From Solidesulfovibrio magneticus str. Maddingley MBC34 (GTDB lineage: Bacteria > Desulfobacterota > Desulfovibrionia > Desulfovibrionales > Desulfovibrionaceae): 40,682 nt of DNA. The DNA lies in the NCBI GenBank assembly GCA_000307955.1, contig ALAO01000097.1:1-40682 (forward strand), read 5' to 3'. Under the pieces are notes generated by a model. The model did no database searches and was not told the origin of the DNA. It saw nothing but the letters and a program-made list of their open reading frames with translations. Made by a program: the position numbers and the translations under genes. Each line of letters starts with the position of its first letter. The first letter of the stretch is position 1. This document shows, one piece after another, positions 17,238 through 25,699 of this stretch.

Positions 17238-17277
17238 CAAAAGGAAAGCGCCCACCGGGGATTCCCGGCGGGCGCTT
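17238..17277 (-). terminator. Terminator downstream of GAPDH
   Basis: On the minus strand AAGCGCCCGCCGGG pairs with CCCGGTGGGCGCTT around a short loop, followed by TTTCCTTTT. It lies 24 bases after the GAPDH stop. Confidence 0.75.
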
Positions 17278-17300
17278 GGCGTCGCGAGACGAAAGGACGG

Positions 17301-18284
17301 CTACAGGGCGGCGACCTTCTTGATGAGGCGCACGAGCTGGTGGGTGAAGCCGGCCTCGTTGTCGTACCAGGACAGCACCTTGGCCATGGTGCCGTCGAGG
17401 ACCTGGGAGGCCTTGGCGTCCACCACGCCGCCGTGGGTGTCGCCCACGAAGTCGATGGAAACCAGCGGCTCCTCGGTGTAGCCCATGCCGTCGCCGGCGG
17501 CGGCGGCCAGCACGGCCAACATGCCGGCGGTGTCCGTGGGCTTGGCCAGTTCGCAGGTGAAATCCACCACCGACACGTTGGGGGTGGGCACGCGGATGGA
17601 CATGCCGTCCAGGCGTCCGGCCAGGGCCGGGATGACCTTGGTCACAGCCCGGGCGGCTCCGGTGGTGGTGGGAATCATGGACAGGCCGCAGGCCCGGCCG
17701 CGCCGCCAGTCCTTGTGGGAGCCGTCGAGAATCCGCTGGCTCATGGTGTAGGAGTGGATGGTGGTCATCAGCCCGTGCTTGATGCCGAAGGCGTCGTTTA
17801 AGGCCTTGGCCACCGGGGCGAGGCAGTTGGTGGTGCAGGAGGCGTTGGAGATGATCTTGTGCTCGGGCCGCAGTTCATCGTCGTTGACGCCCATGACGAT
17901 GGTGACGTCCTCGTTTTTGCCCGGGGCGCTGATGATGACTTTCTTCGCGCCGCAGGCCATGTGCTTCTCGCAGGAGTCGCGGTCCACGAACTTGCCCGTG
18001 GTTTCGACCACATAGTGGCAACCGAGGTCCTTCCAGCACCATTCGCCGCCGCCGTGGCGGCTGATCTTGACCAGTTTGTCGTTGATCAAAAGGCCTTCGT
18101 CGCAGGGAACCACCGTGCCGGCGAACCGGCCGTGCACGGAGTCGTATTTGAGCAGATGGGCCAGCTGGGCGTTGTCGGCCCGGGCGTTGATGGCCGCCAG
18201 GGTGATGTCCGGGTCGTCGGCCAGAAGCCGGGTCAGGTACCTGCCGATGCGGCCGAATCCGTTGATGCCGATGGTAACCGCCAT
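17301..18284 (-). CDS. gap: Glyceraldehyde-3-phosphate dehydrogenase
   Basis: A 327-residue phosphorylating GAPDH of glycolysis and gluconeogenesis. The N-terminal Rossmann motif is INGFGRIGR, the catalytic Cys150 is in SNASCTTNCLAP and the catalytic His177 is in TTIHSYT. The usual Asp after the second strand (IND in NAD-specific enzymes) is replaced: the segment reads INARAD, with Ala34-Arg35. This resembles GapB-type enzymes that accept NADP, so cofactor preference is uncertain. The start has an AGGAGG site. A near-consensus sigma-70 promoter lies about 100 bases upstream and a terminator follows, so it is a single-gene unit. Confidence 0.95.
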   Translation of the reverse strand: MAVTIGINGFGRIGRYLTRLLADDPDITLAAINARADNAQLAHLLKYDSVHGRFAGTVVPCDEGLLINDKLVKISRHGGGEWCWKDLGCHYVVETTGKFVDRDSCEKHMACGAKKVIISAPGKNEDVTIVMGVNDDELRPEHKIISNASCTTNCLAPVAKALNDAFGIKHGLMTTIHSYTMSQRILDGSHKDWRRGRACGLSMIPTTTGAARAVTKVIPALAGRLDGMSIRVPTPNVSVVDFTCELAKPTDTAGMLAVLAAAAGDGMGYTEEPLVSIDFVGDTHGGVVDAKASQVLDGTMAKVLSWYDNEAGFTHQLVRLIKKVAAL

Positions 18285-18388
18285 ATGGGTGTCCTCCTGG
18301 GAAGCAGTGCGTGTCGGATGCTGGAAACGGCCGCGCCCCGGCCCGGGGCCTCGGCGGACGGGTGGCGGCCCGTCCGTGAGCGCGGCGC

Positions 18389-18418
18389 ATGATAGGCCGG
18401 GGCGCGGTTTTGTGTCAA
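18389..18418 (-). promoter_or_regulatory. Near-consensus sigma-70 promoter of gap
   Basis: On the minus strand TTGACA (18418-18413) and TATCAT (18394-18389) are separated by 18 bases. Transcription would start about 100 bases before the gap ATG, leaving a GC-rich leader. Confidence 0.8.
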
Positions 18419-18475
18419 CAAAACGTCGTTTTCGCCGGTTGGAAACCGGCCGAAATCACGGGCTTTCCTGGCCGC

Positions 18476-19090
18476 TTACTGGGGCAGCAGCCAGGAATCG
18501 TCCACGTCGAACAGCGGAAACGCCGGCTGGGGTTCGGGCGCGCCCTTGATCATGGCGTCGTAGCAGGCTTTTTCCCGGTTCATGGCGCTATTGTCGCTGA
18601 TGCGGATGACGTTGCCCGAGGGCGAGTCGTCGCCGGTAAGCTCGAAGTGTTCGAGCAGGACGTCGAGGCCTTTATTCTTGTTGGCTCCGAACACCCAGCG
18701 ATAGCCCTTGTATTTCGACCCCTTGGGCACGGGCAGGGGCTGGGGCACGCCGTAACGGTCGGTGAGCTGGCGCACGAGCTTGTCGAAAAGCGCCTTGGAG
18801 CCGTCCTTGTATTGCAGGCGCACGCGCTCCACCCGGTTCTGGGTGGCGCAGCCGCCGAGGATGACGTAGCCGGCGGCAAAGCCCTTGGTGGGCTTGAGGT
18901 TGGCCCGCACCAGCCAGGGCTTGTCCCAAAGCGGGGCGACCCGGGCCAGATCGAGGCGGTCGCGCAGGTCTTCGGCGTTGGCCCCGATGGCGATGCCGGC
19001 GATCTGGCTGGGGGCGTCGGCGGCCCGGGCCGAGGCGGCGGCCAGGACAAGGGCGAGGGCGAGACAGGCTGACAGGACCAATGGGCGCAT
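18476..19090 (-). CDS. Exported protein of unknown function (GxxxGA paralogue 2)
   Basis: A 204-residue protein with a signal peptide (hydrophobic 3-17, cleavage after ARA). The mature sequence opens with IAGIAIGANAEDLRDRL and continues with GYVILGGCATQNRVERVRLQY and TDRYGVPQPL. This is the same motif order as the protein at 9447-10094, including a Cys in the middle strand. The start at 19090 has an AAGGAG site; a frame extension to 19144 does not look like a signal peptide. No recognised domain. It lies upstream of gap on the same strand but gap has its own promoter. Confidence 0.83.
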   Translation of the reverse strand: MRPLVLSACLALALVLAAASARAADAPSQIAGIAIGANAEDLRDRLDLARVAPLWDKPWLVRANLKPTKGFAAGYVILGGCATQNRVERVRLQYKDGSKALFDKLVRQLTDRYGVPQPLPVPKGSKYKGYRWVFGANKNKGLDVLLEHFELTGDDSPSGNVIRISDNSAMNREKACYDAMIKGAPEPQPAFPLFDVDDSWLLPQ

Positions 19091-19259
19091 GGGCGGCTCC
19101 TTTTCCGAATGGATGGCGTAACGGGTCCACTCAAAAAACCGCAATGCCCGCCATTGTCAAGGCCGCGCCGCCCTTGCCTGGGGCCGCGCCATGGCGTAGG
19201 ACAAAGCCTCGGCCATTTCCCGGGCGGTCCCGTCCGGTCCGATTCCAAGGAGAACGAGA

Positions 19260-19769
19260 ATGTCTAAAAAAGCCCTGGTGTTAGCCGCCCTGCTTGTCAG
19301 CATGTCCTTTAGCGTGCTGGCCGACGCCGCCTCCAAGCACCCGACCCCTGTCCAGGCCCAGCCCCAGGCTGCGGTCGGCAGCAGCGGCGCGTCCTTTGCC
19401 CACAGTTGGACCGTCTACTCCGACAAGGAAAAACGTTCCTTCCTGTTCGGCTTGGCCACGGCTGTGCGCCTGATGTGCACCGACCTCAGCACCCGCCAGA
19501 AGGACGCCCAGGGCGGACCGGGCGTGGAGCAGATCTTCCGCGACTGCTTCAACGCCTACGCCGGCATGGACCCCGACGCTGTGGTCTCGGCCATGAACGC
19601 GCTGTACGCCGACCCGAAAAACGCCATGATCCCCACGGACGGGGCCTACATGATTTCGCTGATGAAGGTGCGCGGCGACAAGGTTGACGAGATCATCGTC
19701 CAGGCCCGCAAGTACGGCGAAGGCCTCAAGAAAGAGATCGACCAGCAGCGCCAGAAAAGCGGCCAGTAG
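19260..19769 (+). CDS. Exported protein of unknown function, 169 aa
   Basis: A signal peptide (hydrophobic 5-20, cleavage near ADAA) precedes a linker of Pro, Gln and Ala, and then a helical domain that starts near SWTVYSDKEKRSFLFGLATAV. Two Cys (in RLMCTDL and FRDCFNAY) could form a disulfide in the periplasm. An AAGGAG site lies before the ATG. No family is recognised. Confidence 0.8.
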   Translation: MSKKALVLAALLVSMSFSVLADAASKHPTPVQAQPQAAVGSSGASFAHSWTVYSDKEKRSFLFGLATAVRLMCTDLSTRQKDAQGGPGVEQIFRDCFNAYAGMDPDAVVSAMNALYADPKNAMIPTDGAYMISLMKVRGDKVDEIIVQARKYGEGLKKEIDQQRQKSGQ

Positions 19770-19874
19770 GCCAGGCGCGCGCCGCCTTGCCGCAGCGTCG
19801 GAAATGGTTATCTTGGAAGGGTGAGCAGCGGTTTTTGCCGCAAGCTTCCTGATCCTTGAGCCAAGGAGGCGCGT

Positions 19875-20102
19875 ATGTGGATATGGGTTGCGCGCTGGCT
19901 CGTCCGGCCCGGTCGGGAAGAAGCCGTCAGGCAGGCGGCGGAAAACGTCCGCCGGCATTGGCAGGAAGTCAGCCTGGACGTGGGTTTCGATCCGGCCAGG
20001 AACGTGACCGTGGCCGAAAGCGACAAGGAGATCCGGGTGGGCGTGAGCGAAGAGCTCGACGCCACGTTCCGCGAGGAACCCGGAGAATGGCGCTACTACT
20101 AG
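19875..20102 (+). CDS. Small hypothetical protein, 75 aa
   Basis: The start has a perfect AAGGAGG site and the gene ends just before a strong terminator, which supports it as real. The N-terminus (MWIWVARWLVRPG) is aromatic but too short and basic for a clear membrane helix. The rest is charged and rich in Glu, Arg and Val. No family recognised. Confidence 0.7.
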   Translation: MWIWVARWLVRPGREEAVRQAAENVRRHWQEVSLDVGFDPARNVTVAESDKEIRVGVSEELDATFREEPGEWRYY

Positions 20103-20115
20103 ATAACCGCGACGG

Positions 20116-20147
20116 GGGGCCTGAATGTTCAGGCCCCTCGTTTTTTT
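20116..20147 (+). terminator. Rho-independent terminator
   Basis: GGGGCCTGA and TCAGGCCCC form a perfect nine-base stem around ATGT, followed by CG and seven T residues. It closes the small genes at 19260-20102. Confidence 0.92.
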
Positions 20148-20357
20148 GGGGGCGATCGCTGCGCCATCCCCATGCGCCCCAACGCGGCGCGGCGGGTCGG
20201 CGGCAGCGGTTCGTTGCCTCGCACTCTCGCCTTGCGATGGTTGTCATGGCGAAAGTGTTTTCCTATGGTGCCCCATGTTCCGTTAGGCATTGTCCGAAGT
20301 CGAACGCCGGACGCCCGTTGCCGGCGGGCCAAACATTGATCCCCCCAAGGAGGCTCC

Positions 20358-20840
20358 ATGAAACGTCTGTTCGCCCTGGCCTTGGCCGTTTTGCTGGGAA
20401 CCTTGCTGGCCGCCGGGCCGGCCTTGGCTCAGGAGGCCAAGGCGAAAAAGGAAAAATCCATTCCCAATCTGGTGGGCGTGTGGAAAGGCACGTCGGACAG
20501 CGTGGCCATGGGCGCGCTGGGCCATGTTGACGCAGCCGCCGCCCCGACCTTCTTGCACGTCGATTGGACGCTGACCATCGACAAGCAGGAAGGCCGGGCC
20601 TTTTACGGCACCAAAGCCTCGTCCCGGGCCAAGGAGACGGTGGTCGGCGTGGTGGACGGAGCCCAGGTCACCATGGCCGACGACGACGGCACGTATCTCG
20701 GCAAGCTCACCAGCCCCAATCGGCTGATCGTTCGGTATCTTGAAGCCGGCAAGGCCTCCAAGGTAGCCAGCATCACCCTGTATGTGCGCGAGCGCGACCC
20801 GGAAGCCGACAAGTCGCCTGCGGCCGCGCCGGCCCAATAG
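20358..20840 (+). CDS. Exported beta-rich protein of unknown function, 160 aa
   Basis: A clear signal peptide (hydrophobic 4-20, cleavage after ALA near residue 24) precedes a mature domain beginning IPNLVGVWKGTSDS. The pattern of short alternating strands (LHVDWTLTI, GRAFYGTK, ETVVGVV, AQVTMADDDGTYLG, RLIVRYLE, ASITLYVRE) suggests a small beta barrel. This is a fold guess, not a family assignment. A CAAGGAGG site supports the start. Its stop lies only four bases from the stop of the convergent deacetylase gene, and no terminator separates them. Confidence 0.78.
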   Translation: MKRLFALALAVLLGTLLAAGPALAQEAKAKKEKSIPNLVGVWKGTSDSVAMGALGHVDAAAAPTFLHVDWTLTIDKQEGRAFYGTKASSRAKETVVGVVDGAQVTMADDDGTYLGKLTSPNRLIVRYLEAGKASKVASITLYVRERDPEADKSPAAAPAQ

Positions 20841-20844
20841 CCGG

Positions 20845-21903
20845 TTATTGGACCGGCGGCGTGGGTGCGGGCTGGGGCGTTGGCCTCGGCCCGCTTTTTT
20901 TGCGCGGATGCGTCGTGCCGTCGCCGAAGATGGCGTCGTACTGGGCCGTGTCGCCGGGATGGCCGTCGTAGCAGTCCGAGGCGGCGATGGGCCGGCCGCT
21001 GGCCAGCAGTTCGCTCACCGTGACCAGGGCAAAGCCGCGTTTTCGCAGTTCGGCCAAAAGCGTCGGCAGGGCCTCGGCCGTGCCGTGGCCGTTGCCGTTG
21101 GCGTGGCCGATGACGATGTCGCCGGGCCGCACGCGCTCAAGGGTCGTGCGCAGGATGCGCTCGGGGGTGGACAGCGGGTCCGGATCGCCGGTGGTCAGGC
21201 TCCACTGCACGGCGGCAAGGCCCAGGTCGGCCAACAGGGCCAGGGCCTCGGGCCGGCAGCGGCCGTAGGGAAAGCGGAAAAGCGCCGGCGCGGCCGGTAC
21301 GCCGTCCAGGGCCGACTCGGGCAGGCCGCGCTCCCGGGCCAGCACGGCCAGCCTGGCCCGCAACGCGGCGTACTCGGCCTGGGCCCAGACAATCTCTCGA
21401 GCCATGCCCCGGTCGTCCAGGCGGCCGAAGTTGCCGTGGGTCCAGGCATGGTTACCGATTTCGAACAGGGGGTCGCTCATGAGCTGCATGGCGCGAAGGG
21501 GATGGGAGCGCAGCCACTTGCCGCCGACAAAAAGCGTGGCCTTGGCCTTGGCGGCGCGCAGGGCGTCGATGACCGCGCCGTCATAGCCCGAGGTCTGGTC
21601 GGCCAGCTCGCACAGATCGAACGTGAGCGCCACGCGTTTTTCGCCGTGGGTGTCCACCCGGCGAAGGGACCCGCGAAGAGCCGGCGGCAGGGGCGGCAAC
21701 TCCGGGGCGACAGTGGCCTCGGGCGGCGAGCGGTCGGGCTCGTGCACCCGGCCGGACTTTTTTTCGGCCGGATTGGACACCAGTTCAGCCGGCGTCCACA
21801 GGGCGGCGAAAAGCGCTTCCCGGTCATGGCCGGCGGCGGCGGGACCAGCGGTGGCAAGCAGGCAGGCAAGGCACAGGGCGGCGGCAAGGCCGAGACGTCC
21901 CAC
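20845..21903 (-). CDS. Exported polysaccharide deacetylase (NodB fold)
   Basis: A 352-residue protein with a signal peptide (cleavage after AAAG near residue 25). The NodB domain spans about 85-320. Motif 1 reads LTFDLCE (Asp96) instead of TFDDG. Motif 2 reads GNHAWTHG with metal-ligand His152 and His156. Motif 3 is FRFPYGRC, and a late GHANGNGHG carries the catalytic His region. The loss of the second Asp of motif 1 matches a TFDLCE variant, where the following Glu may take its place (inference). The C-terminus is a Pro/Thr-rich tail. It probably removes acetyl groups from a cell-wall or exopolysaccharide. Confidence 0.85.
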   Translation of the reverse strand: MGRLGLAAALCLACLLATAGPAAAGHDREALFAALWTPAELVSNPAEKKSGRVHEPDRSPPEATVAPELPPLPPALRGSLRRVDTHGEKRVALTFDLCELADQTSGYDGAVIDALRAAKAKATLFVGGKWLRSHPLRAMQLMSDPLFEIGNHAWTHGNFGRLDDRGMAREIVWAQAEYAALRARLAVLARERGLPESALDGVPAAPALFRFPYGRCRPEALALLADLGLAAVQWSLTTGDPDPLSTPERILRTTLERVRPGDIVIGHANGNGHGTAEALPTLLAELRKRGFALVTVSELLASGRPIAASDCYDGHPGDTAQYDAIFGDGTTHPRKKSGPRPTPQPAPTPPVQ

Positions 21904-22402
21904 GGCAGGCTCCTTGGCGGTTTACGTCTTGTTTCAGGTTCGTCCGCCCGCTTGCGTCGCCGCTTGGTGAACCCCAGGCCGGGGCAATCAGGGGAAGATT
22001 GCGAGGAAACAACCTTGGAAAGCGACTGGATGCGGTTGGCATGGCCGGGGAAAATGGCACGGCGGACGCGGCCTTGGCAAGATCCGGGCAGCCCGGACGG
22101 CGGCGAAAGGGCGTGCAACGGGACGGGATGCGACCCAAATGACCAGGAAAGGGCGGCGTGCGTGAGCTGCCAGGGACCGGCGGCCGGGCAGGCCTTGACC
22201 ACGCCTGCCTGGAAACGTCGGGAGCCGGACAAGAGAAGCGTCCGGCCCCGGCCGGGATGCGACGGCCGGGACCGGACAGGCGGCAGGGCAAATCGCGGAC
22301 TTTTGTCACGTCCCTTAAGAAATACGAGAGTATTTTTTAAGAAAAATGAGTTGTTCAGTTTGTTGCCAGTGAGACGTCCTCTGCGCTTTTCGTGGACAAG
22401 AC
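21904..22402. other. Gene-free stretch between the deacetylase and mop
   Basis: About 500 bases without a convincing gene; the open frames lack ribosome binding sites and codon character. The first part is the leader of the minus-strand deacetylase gene (AGGAG-type site next to its ATG). The only striking structure is the AT-rich palindrome at 22314-22341. The rest is GC-rich and unremarkable. Confidence 0.5.
22314..22341. repeat. AT-rich inverted repeat downstream of mop
   Basis: CTTAAGAAATAC and GTATTTTTTAAG are inverted (11 of 12 bases) around GAGA. It stands out as an AT-rich hairpin in GC-rich DNA, about 60 bases beyond the mop stop. It lacks a clean T tract on the minus side, so it may be an atypical terminator or a protein-binding site. 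Confidence 0.55.
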
Positions 22403-22612
22403 CTAGTCGGCGACCAGCATGACGCTGGAGGCCTTGATCATGGCCTTGACGGGTTGGCCCACGGCCAGGCCCATGGCTTCCACGGAGTGTTTGGTGACGA
22501 CGGACACGATTTCAACACCAGGCGCGATTTCAAGGACCACTTCGCTACTGACCATGCCGTTGCTGATGGACTTGACGGTGCCGGGGACAAGGTTGCGGGC
22601 GCTGACTTTCAT
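22403..22612 (-). CDS. mop: Molbindin (single Mop/TOBE domain)
   Basis: A 69-residue protein that is a complete Mop domain: MKVSARNLVPGTVKSI, VSSEVVLEIAPGVEIVSVVT, KHSVEAMGLAVGQPVKAMIK and ASSVMLV. Such proteins assemble into oligomers that bind molybdate or tungstate, for storage or buffering in the cytoplasm. The start has an AGGAGAC site and the N-terminus is nearly the same as the internal Mop start in tunR (34935). A TTGACA sequence (22686-22681, minus strand) could be a -35 box, but no good -10 is seen. It is far from the mod transport genes of this window. Confidence 0.92.
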   Translation of the reverse strand: MKVSARNLVPGTVKSISNGMVSSEVVLEIAPGVEIVSVVTKHSVEAMGLAVGQPVKAMIKASSVMLVAD

Positions 22613-23207
22613 GCAAGTCTCCTGGTTGGAATTTTTCGAGGCTCTCTTTGGTAACAGCTTGTTTTTGCGCCGGTCAATGCTGTCAATTAATGCGTACTTA
22701 CAGTCACTGAAATTGGAAACGGCATGTCGTTGCGCCGGAAAGACAGTGTTGGGCGGCCCTGTGTCCAGCTTTGGAAGAGCGCTTGTCTGTGTTTGGGAAA
22801 TGCCGGTATTTAAGGATGTTGCCCGCCGTGAGGCGCAGGGGGCGACGGCCTCCCCATATTGGCGCGGAGAAGCTTGCATAAAGACATAAGGGGGAGTAGC
22901 CGCAGCCGGCTGCCAGCAGCCGGCTGCCGGCGACTGGCCCTGAGTAGGCGAGACGCGGCGCGACACCCTCGGAACGGCGCGTCGTGGCAGGTGGCCTCCC
23001 GTGCGGCAGCACAGGAAAAATGCCGGGTGGGGCAGCGGCGACGGCCCGGGGGGGGGGACGTCGGCGCTGGGCGGCGTCGGGTTGGTCCGGGAGCGCAGCG
23101 TCACGGAGCACAAGGCGGACGGCGCAGGAAAGGCCGCCGTCCGGGAGGAGTTCGGACGGCGGCCGCGAACCGTAAGGCGAGGACGGAAACGATCTGGCGC
23201 GGCCGGC
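22613..23207. other. Gene-free, structured intergenic region upstream of mop
   Basis: About 590 bases between the carboxypeptidase stop and the mop start, with no credible gene. It contains the leader and promoter region of mop, a 17-base element shared with the tunR upstream region (22693-22709), a perfect 11-base inverted repeat (22903-22926), and a run of ten G residues near 23048. Long GC-rich pairings suggest a structured transcript, but I cannot assign it to a known RNA family. Confidence 0.5.
22903..22926. repeat. Perfect 11-base inverted repeat
   Basis: CAGCCGGCTGC and GCAGCCGGCTG are exact inverted repeats separated by two bases (CA). Each arm also contains the eight-base palindrome AGCCGGCT. 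It lies in the non-coding region about 290 bases upstream of mop. Confidence 0.75.
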
Positions 23208-24284
23208 CTAGCGGCTGGCCACGTGTTTGGCTTTGCCGGCGGTTTTTTTCTGGGCGGTCTTGGCGGCCGGGGCCTTGCCGGCCTTGCGGGACTTTTTGGC
23301 CGTGGCGTCGTGGGAGTCGAAACGGGCCGACGCGCCGCTGCGGGCGCTGACCTTGGTGTGACGGTCGGTCTTGGCGATCTGGATGGCCTTGGCGTGGCGC
23401 TTGGACGAACCGCGCTTGGACCACGACTTGGCCGGCTGCTCGGGTTCGGGCATGTCGCAGGCCGCGACCATGGTCTGCACGGCCCCGGAGAAGGAGGCGT
23501 CAAGGATGCGGGCGGCTTCGCGGTTGCGCACCTGCTTGGTGCGGCCGCCCAGCACCACGGCGATGACCCGGGAGTCGCCGCGCTTGGCCGTGGCGATGAT
23601 GTTGTAGCCGCTGGCGTCGACGTAGCCGGTCTTGATGCCGTCCACGCCGTCGCAGGAACCGAGCAGGCGGTTGGTGTTGCCGTGGACCGCGCCGTTGTGG
23701 TTGATCTCGGTGGTGGAGTGGTAGCGCAGGGCTTGGGGGTGGTGGCGCAGGTAGCTGACGGCCAGCTTGGTGAGGTCCCGGGCGGTGGTGTACTGGCCGG
23801 CGGCGGGCAGGCCGTTGGGATTCTTGAACGTGGTGCCGGTCATGCCCAGTTCCCGGGCCTTGCGGTTCATCATGCCCACGAAGGTTGGCACGCCGCCGAA
23901 GTGTTCGGCCACGGCGATGCAGGCGTCGTTGCCCGAGGCCACGGCCATGCCGCGCATGAGCTCGTCGAGGGTGACGACCTCGCCGGCGCGAAGGCCCATG
24001 GTGGAGCCACCGGTCTTGTCGGCGTTGCGGCTGATCTTGACGCGGTCGGCGAAGCTGGCCTTGCCCGAGGCCACGAGGTCGAAGACGAGGTACATGGTCA
24101 TGACCTTGGTCAGCGAAGCCGGGGGAATCTGTCGGTCGGCGTCCTGGCTGTAAAGCGTCCTGCCCGAGCCGTACTCCGTGACCAGCGCGGATTTCACGGC
24201 CAGCTTGCCGGCGTTTTTGGCCGGAAAGGCCGTTCTCGGCCCGATCAAACACAGCAGGATGAGCAAGAAGATTACGCGGCGCAT
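23208..24284 (-). CDS. D-alanyl-D-alanine carboxypeptidase (class C low-mass PBP, S11)
   Basis: A 358-residue penicillin-binding protein that trims the terminal D-Ala from peptidoglycan stem peptides in the periplasm. A signal peptide spans residues 1-21. The active-site motifs are SxxK at Ser57-Lys60 (PASLTK), SGN at 117-119 (ASGNDACI) and KTG at 218-220 (DGIKTG). The usual C-terminal beta domain and amphipathic anchor of PBP5 are replaced by about 75 residues rich in Lys, Ala and Arg, which could bind the anionic cell wall. The start at 24284 has a GGGAGG site. Confidence 0.92.
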   Translation of the reverse strand: MRRVIFLLILLCLIGPRTAFPAKNAGKLAVKSALVTEYGSGRTLYSQDADRQIPPASLTKVMTMYLVFDLVASGKASFADRVKISRNADKTGGSTMGLRAGEVVTLDELMRGMAVASGNDACIAVAEHFGGVPTFVGMMNRKARELGMTGTTFKNPNGLPAAGQYTTARDLTKLAVSYLRHHPQALRYHSTTEINHNGAVHGNTNRLLGSCDGVDGIKTGYVDASGYNIIATAKRGDSRVIAVVLGGRTKQVRNREAARILDASFSGAVQTMVAACDMPEPEQPAKSWSKRGSSKRHAKAIQIAKTDRHTKVSARSGASARFDSHDATAKKSRKAGKAPAAKTAQKKTAGKAKHVASR

Positions 24285-24523
24285 GACGCCTCCCTGTTGC
24301 AAAAAGTGATGCCGATGTCCCTGAAACCGTGGCTTCCCCCAGCCGTCGTCAGGGCAGCATGATCCATGCCATCAAAGTCCCGAAAATGGCCGAATCGCGC
24401 CATTAAACCGGTATGTCTCTGGTTTCGCGGGAGCTTGAAAAAACGTCGCCGACAGCCTCCGGCCGGGACGTCCGAGCAGGGCGGACAATCGTTTACGATT
24501 GTCAAACGAGCCGTTTGATATTC

Positions 24524-25699
24524 TCAAACACTGGCGCTGGCAAGAACCAATCGGCGCAAGGCGTTGATTTTCTCCAGATACTCGGCGCGGTAGGCCTCGC
24601 CGTTGGCGCTAAACGCGGCGGCGCGCGCGGCGTGGGCGTCGCACCAGCCGGCCAGGGCGGGAACCGGGCGGCGCGCCCCGTAAGCCCGCACCATGTGAAG
24701 CAGGTTGTGGCACACCGGCATGTGCGGGGCGGCCTGGACGAGCAGGTCCGTGAAGTCCTCCTCGGGGCGCGTCAGGAAGTTGCCCATGGCCCGGGCCGCC
24801 CGGTAGTTGGAGCCGGAGATGAGGTGTTCGAGCAGGGCCTTGCCGTCCAGGCGTTCGGGGGTCCAGGTCCCGTGCCAGGCCTCGGGCACGGACTCGTGGG
24901 GGAGATACTCGGCCCGGCCGGCCGACAGCGTCCGGACGATGGCTGTCACCAGGGCCGGCCAGAGGCTGCCGGCATGCTCCATGTCGCGGGCCATGGCCGG
25001 GCGGCCCGGGGTTGGCGCATCGGCGAGGCGCAGGAAAGGAAAATGGGCTTCCACCGGCAGGGCCGAGCGGACAAAAACGCCGCCCATGATCCGGTCGGCG
25101 TCCAGAAAGCTGACCCCGGGCAGGGCGTCGGCCCAGGCCGCGAACTGCCGGGCCGGGCCGTCCCAGAGGGCGTCCCAGCCATCGAGATAGGAATGGGGGG
25201 CGGGACCGAGGCCGGGATAGTGGCCCAGGCGGCCGATCACGAGGATGGGGACGCCTGGCAGGCGCTCCCGAAACAGCAGCAGCATGGCCGCGAAACGGTC
25301 GAGATACCCGGCCGGATTGGGCATGATGGCGTCGAAATGGCGCTCCATGGCCCGCTTGAGGCCGGGCTTGCGCTCCAGGGCGGTCGGGTCGAGGTAGAAA
25401 CAGTACTTGGCTTTTTTGTGGAGCAGCAGCGGCCGGTTTTCATGGAAAAGATTGACCACCAGGGCTTCGGGCCGGGGCGTGGCCGGCGGCGGCGCGAACT
25501 GGTCGAGCAGTTCCCGGGTGTGCAGGTATTCCTCGACCTTGGCCGCAGCGATGAGCTCGGCCACGAGCGGCGGCACGGCCCCCGGCGAAGCGGTCAGGGT
25601 CAGGGGCGAGGCCAGGGAGGCGAACGAGACGTCCAGACCGGCGGCGGCGGCGGCCTCGGCGCAAAACTGCATCTGGCAGTTGCCGCGAAAAAGGATCAT
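24524..25699 (-). CDS. WcbI-like polysaccharide biosynthesis protein
   Basis: A 391-residue protein without signal peptide. It begins MILFRGNCQMQFCAEAAAA, matching the GNCQ opening of the WcbI family of putative capsule or LPS acyltransferases with an SGNH-like fold. Other fitting features are a YLHTRELLDQF region, LVVNLFHENRPLLLHKKAKYCFY, DAIMPNPAGY and a late Ala-rich helical part. A GGAGG site supports the start. No other polysaccharide gene is adjacent. Family assignment rests mainly on the N-terminal motif. Confidence 0.6.
   Translation of the reverse strand: MILFRGNCQMQFCAEAAAAAGLDVSFASLASPLTLTASPGAVPPLVAELIAAAKVEEYLHTRELLDQFAPPPATPRPEALVVNLFHENRPLLLHKKAKYCFYLDPTALERKPGLKRAMERHFDAIMPNPAGYLDRFAAMLLLFRERLPGVPILVIGRLGHYPGLGPAPHSYLDGWDALWDGPARQFAAWADALPGVSFLDADRIMGGVFVRSALPVEAHFPFLRLADAPTPGRPAMARDMEHAGSLWPALVTAIVRTLSAGRAEYLPHESVPEAWHGTWTPERLDGKALLEHLISGSNYRAARAMGNFLTRPEEDFTDLLVQAAPHMPVCHNLLHMVRAYGARRPVPALAGWCDAHAARAAAFSANGEAYRAEYLEKINALRRLVLASASV

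Noticed and set aside
20782-22422. 546-codon open frame on the plus strand
   Set aside because: It is the antisense shadow of the NodB-like deacetylase gene; its composition is Gly/Arg/Gln-rich nonsense and it has no ribosome binding site.
22980-23010. Cobalamin riboswitch (B12-box-like GGCCACCTGCC on the minus strand)
   Set aside because: Only part of the box is present, the AGGAT core is missing and no GCCACTG-type upstream element or folded body is seen; the next gene is 370 bases away.
22403-23503. Long minus-strand frame joining mop to upstream sequence (366 codons)
   Set aside because: Only the last 69 codons match a Mop domain, and they have their own AGGAG site and ATG. The upstream part is Pro/Arg-rich non-coding sequence.
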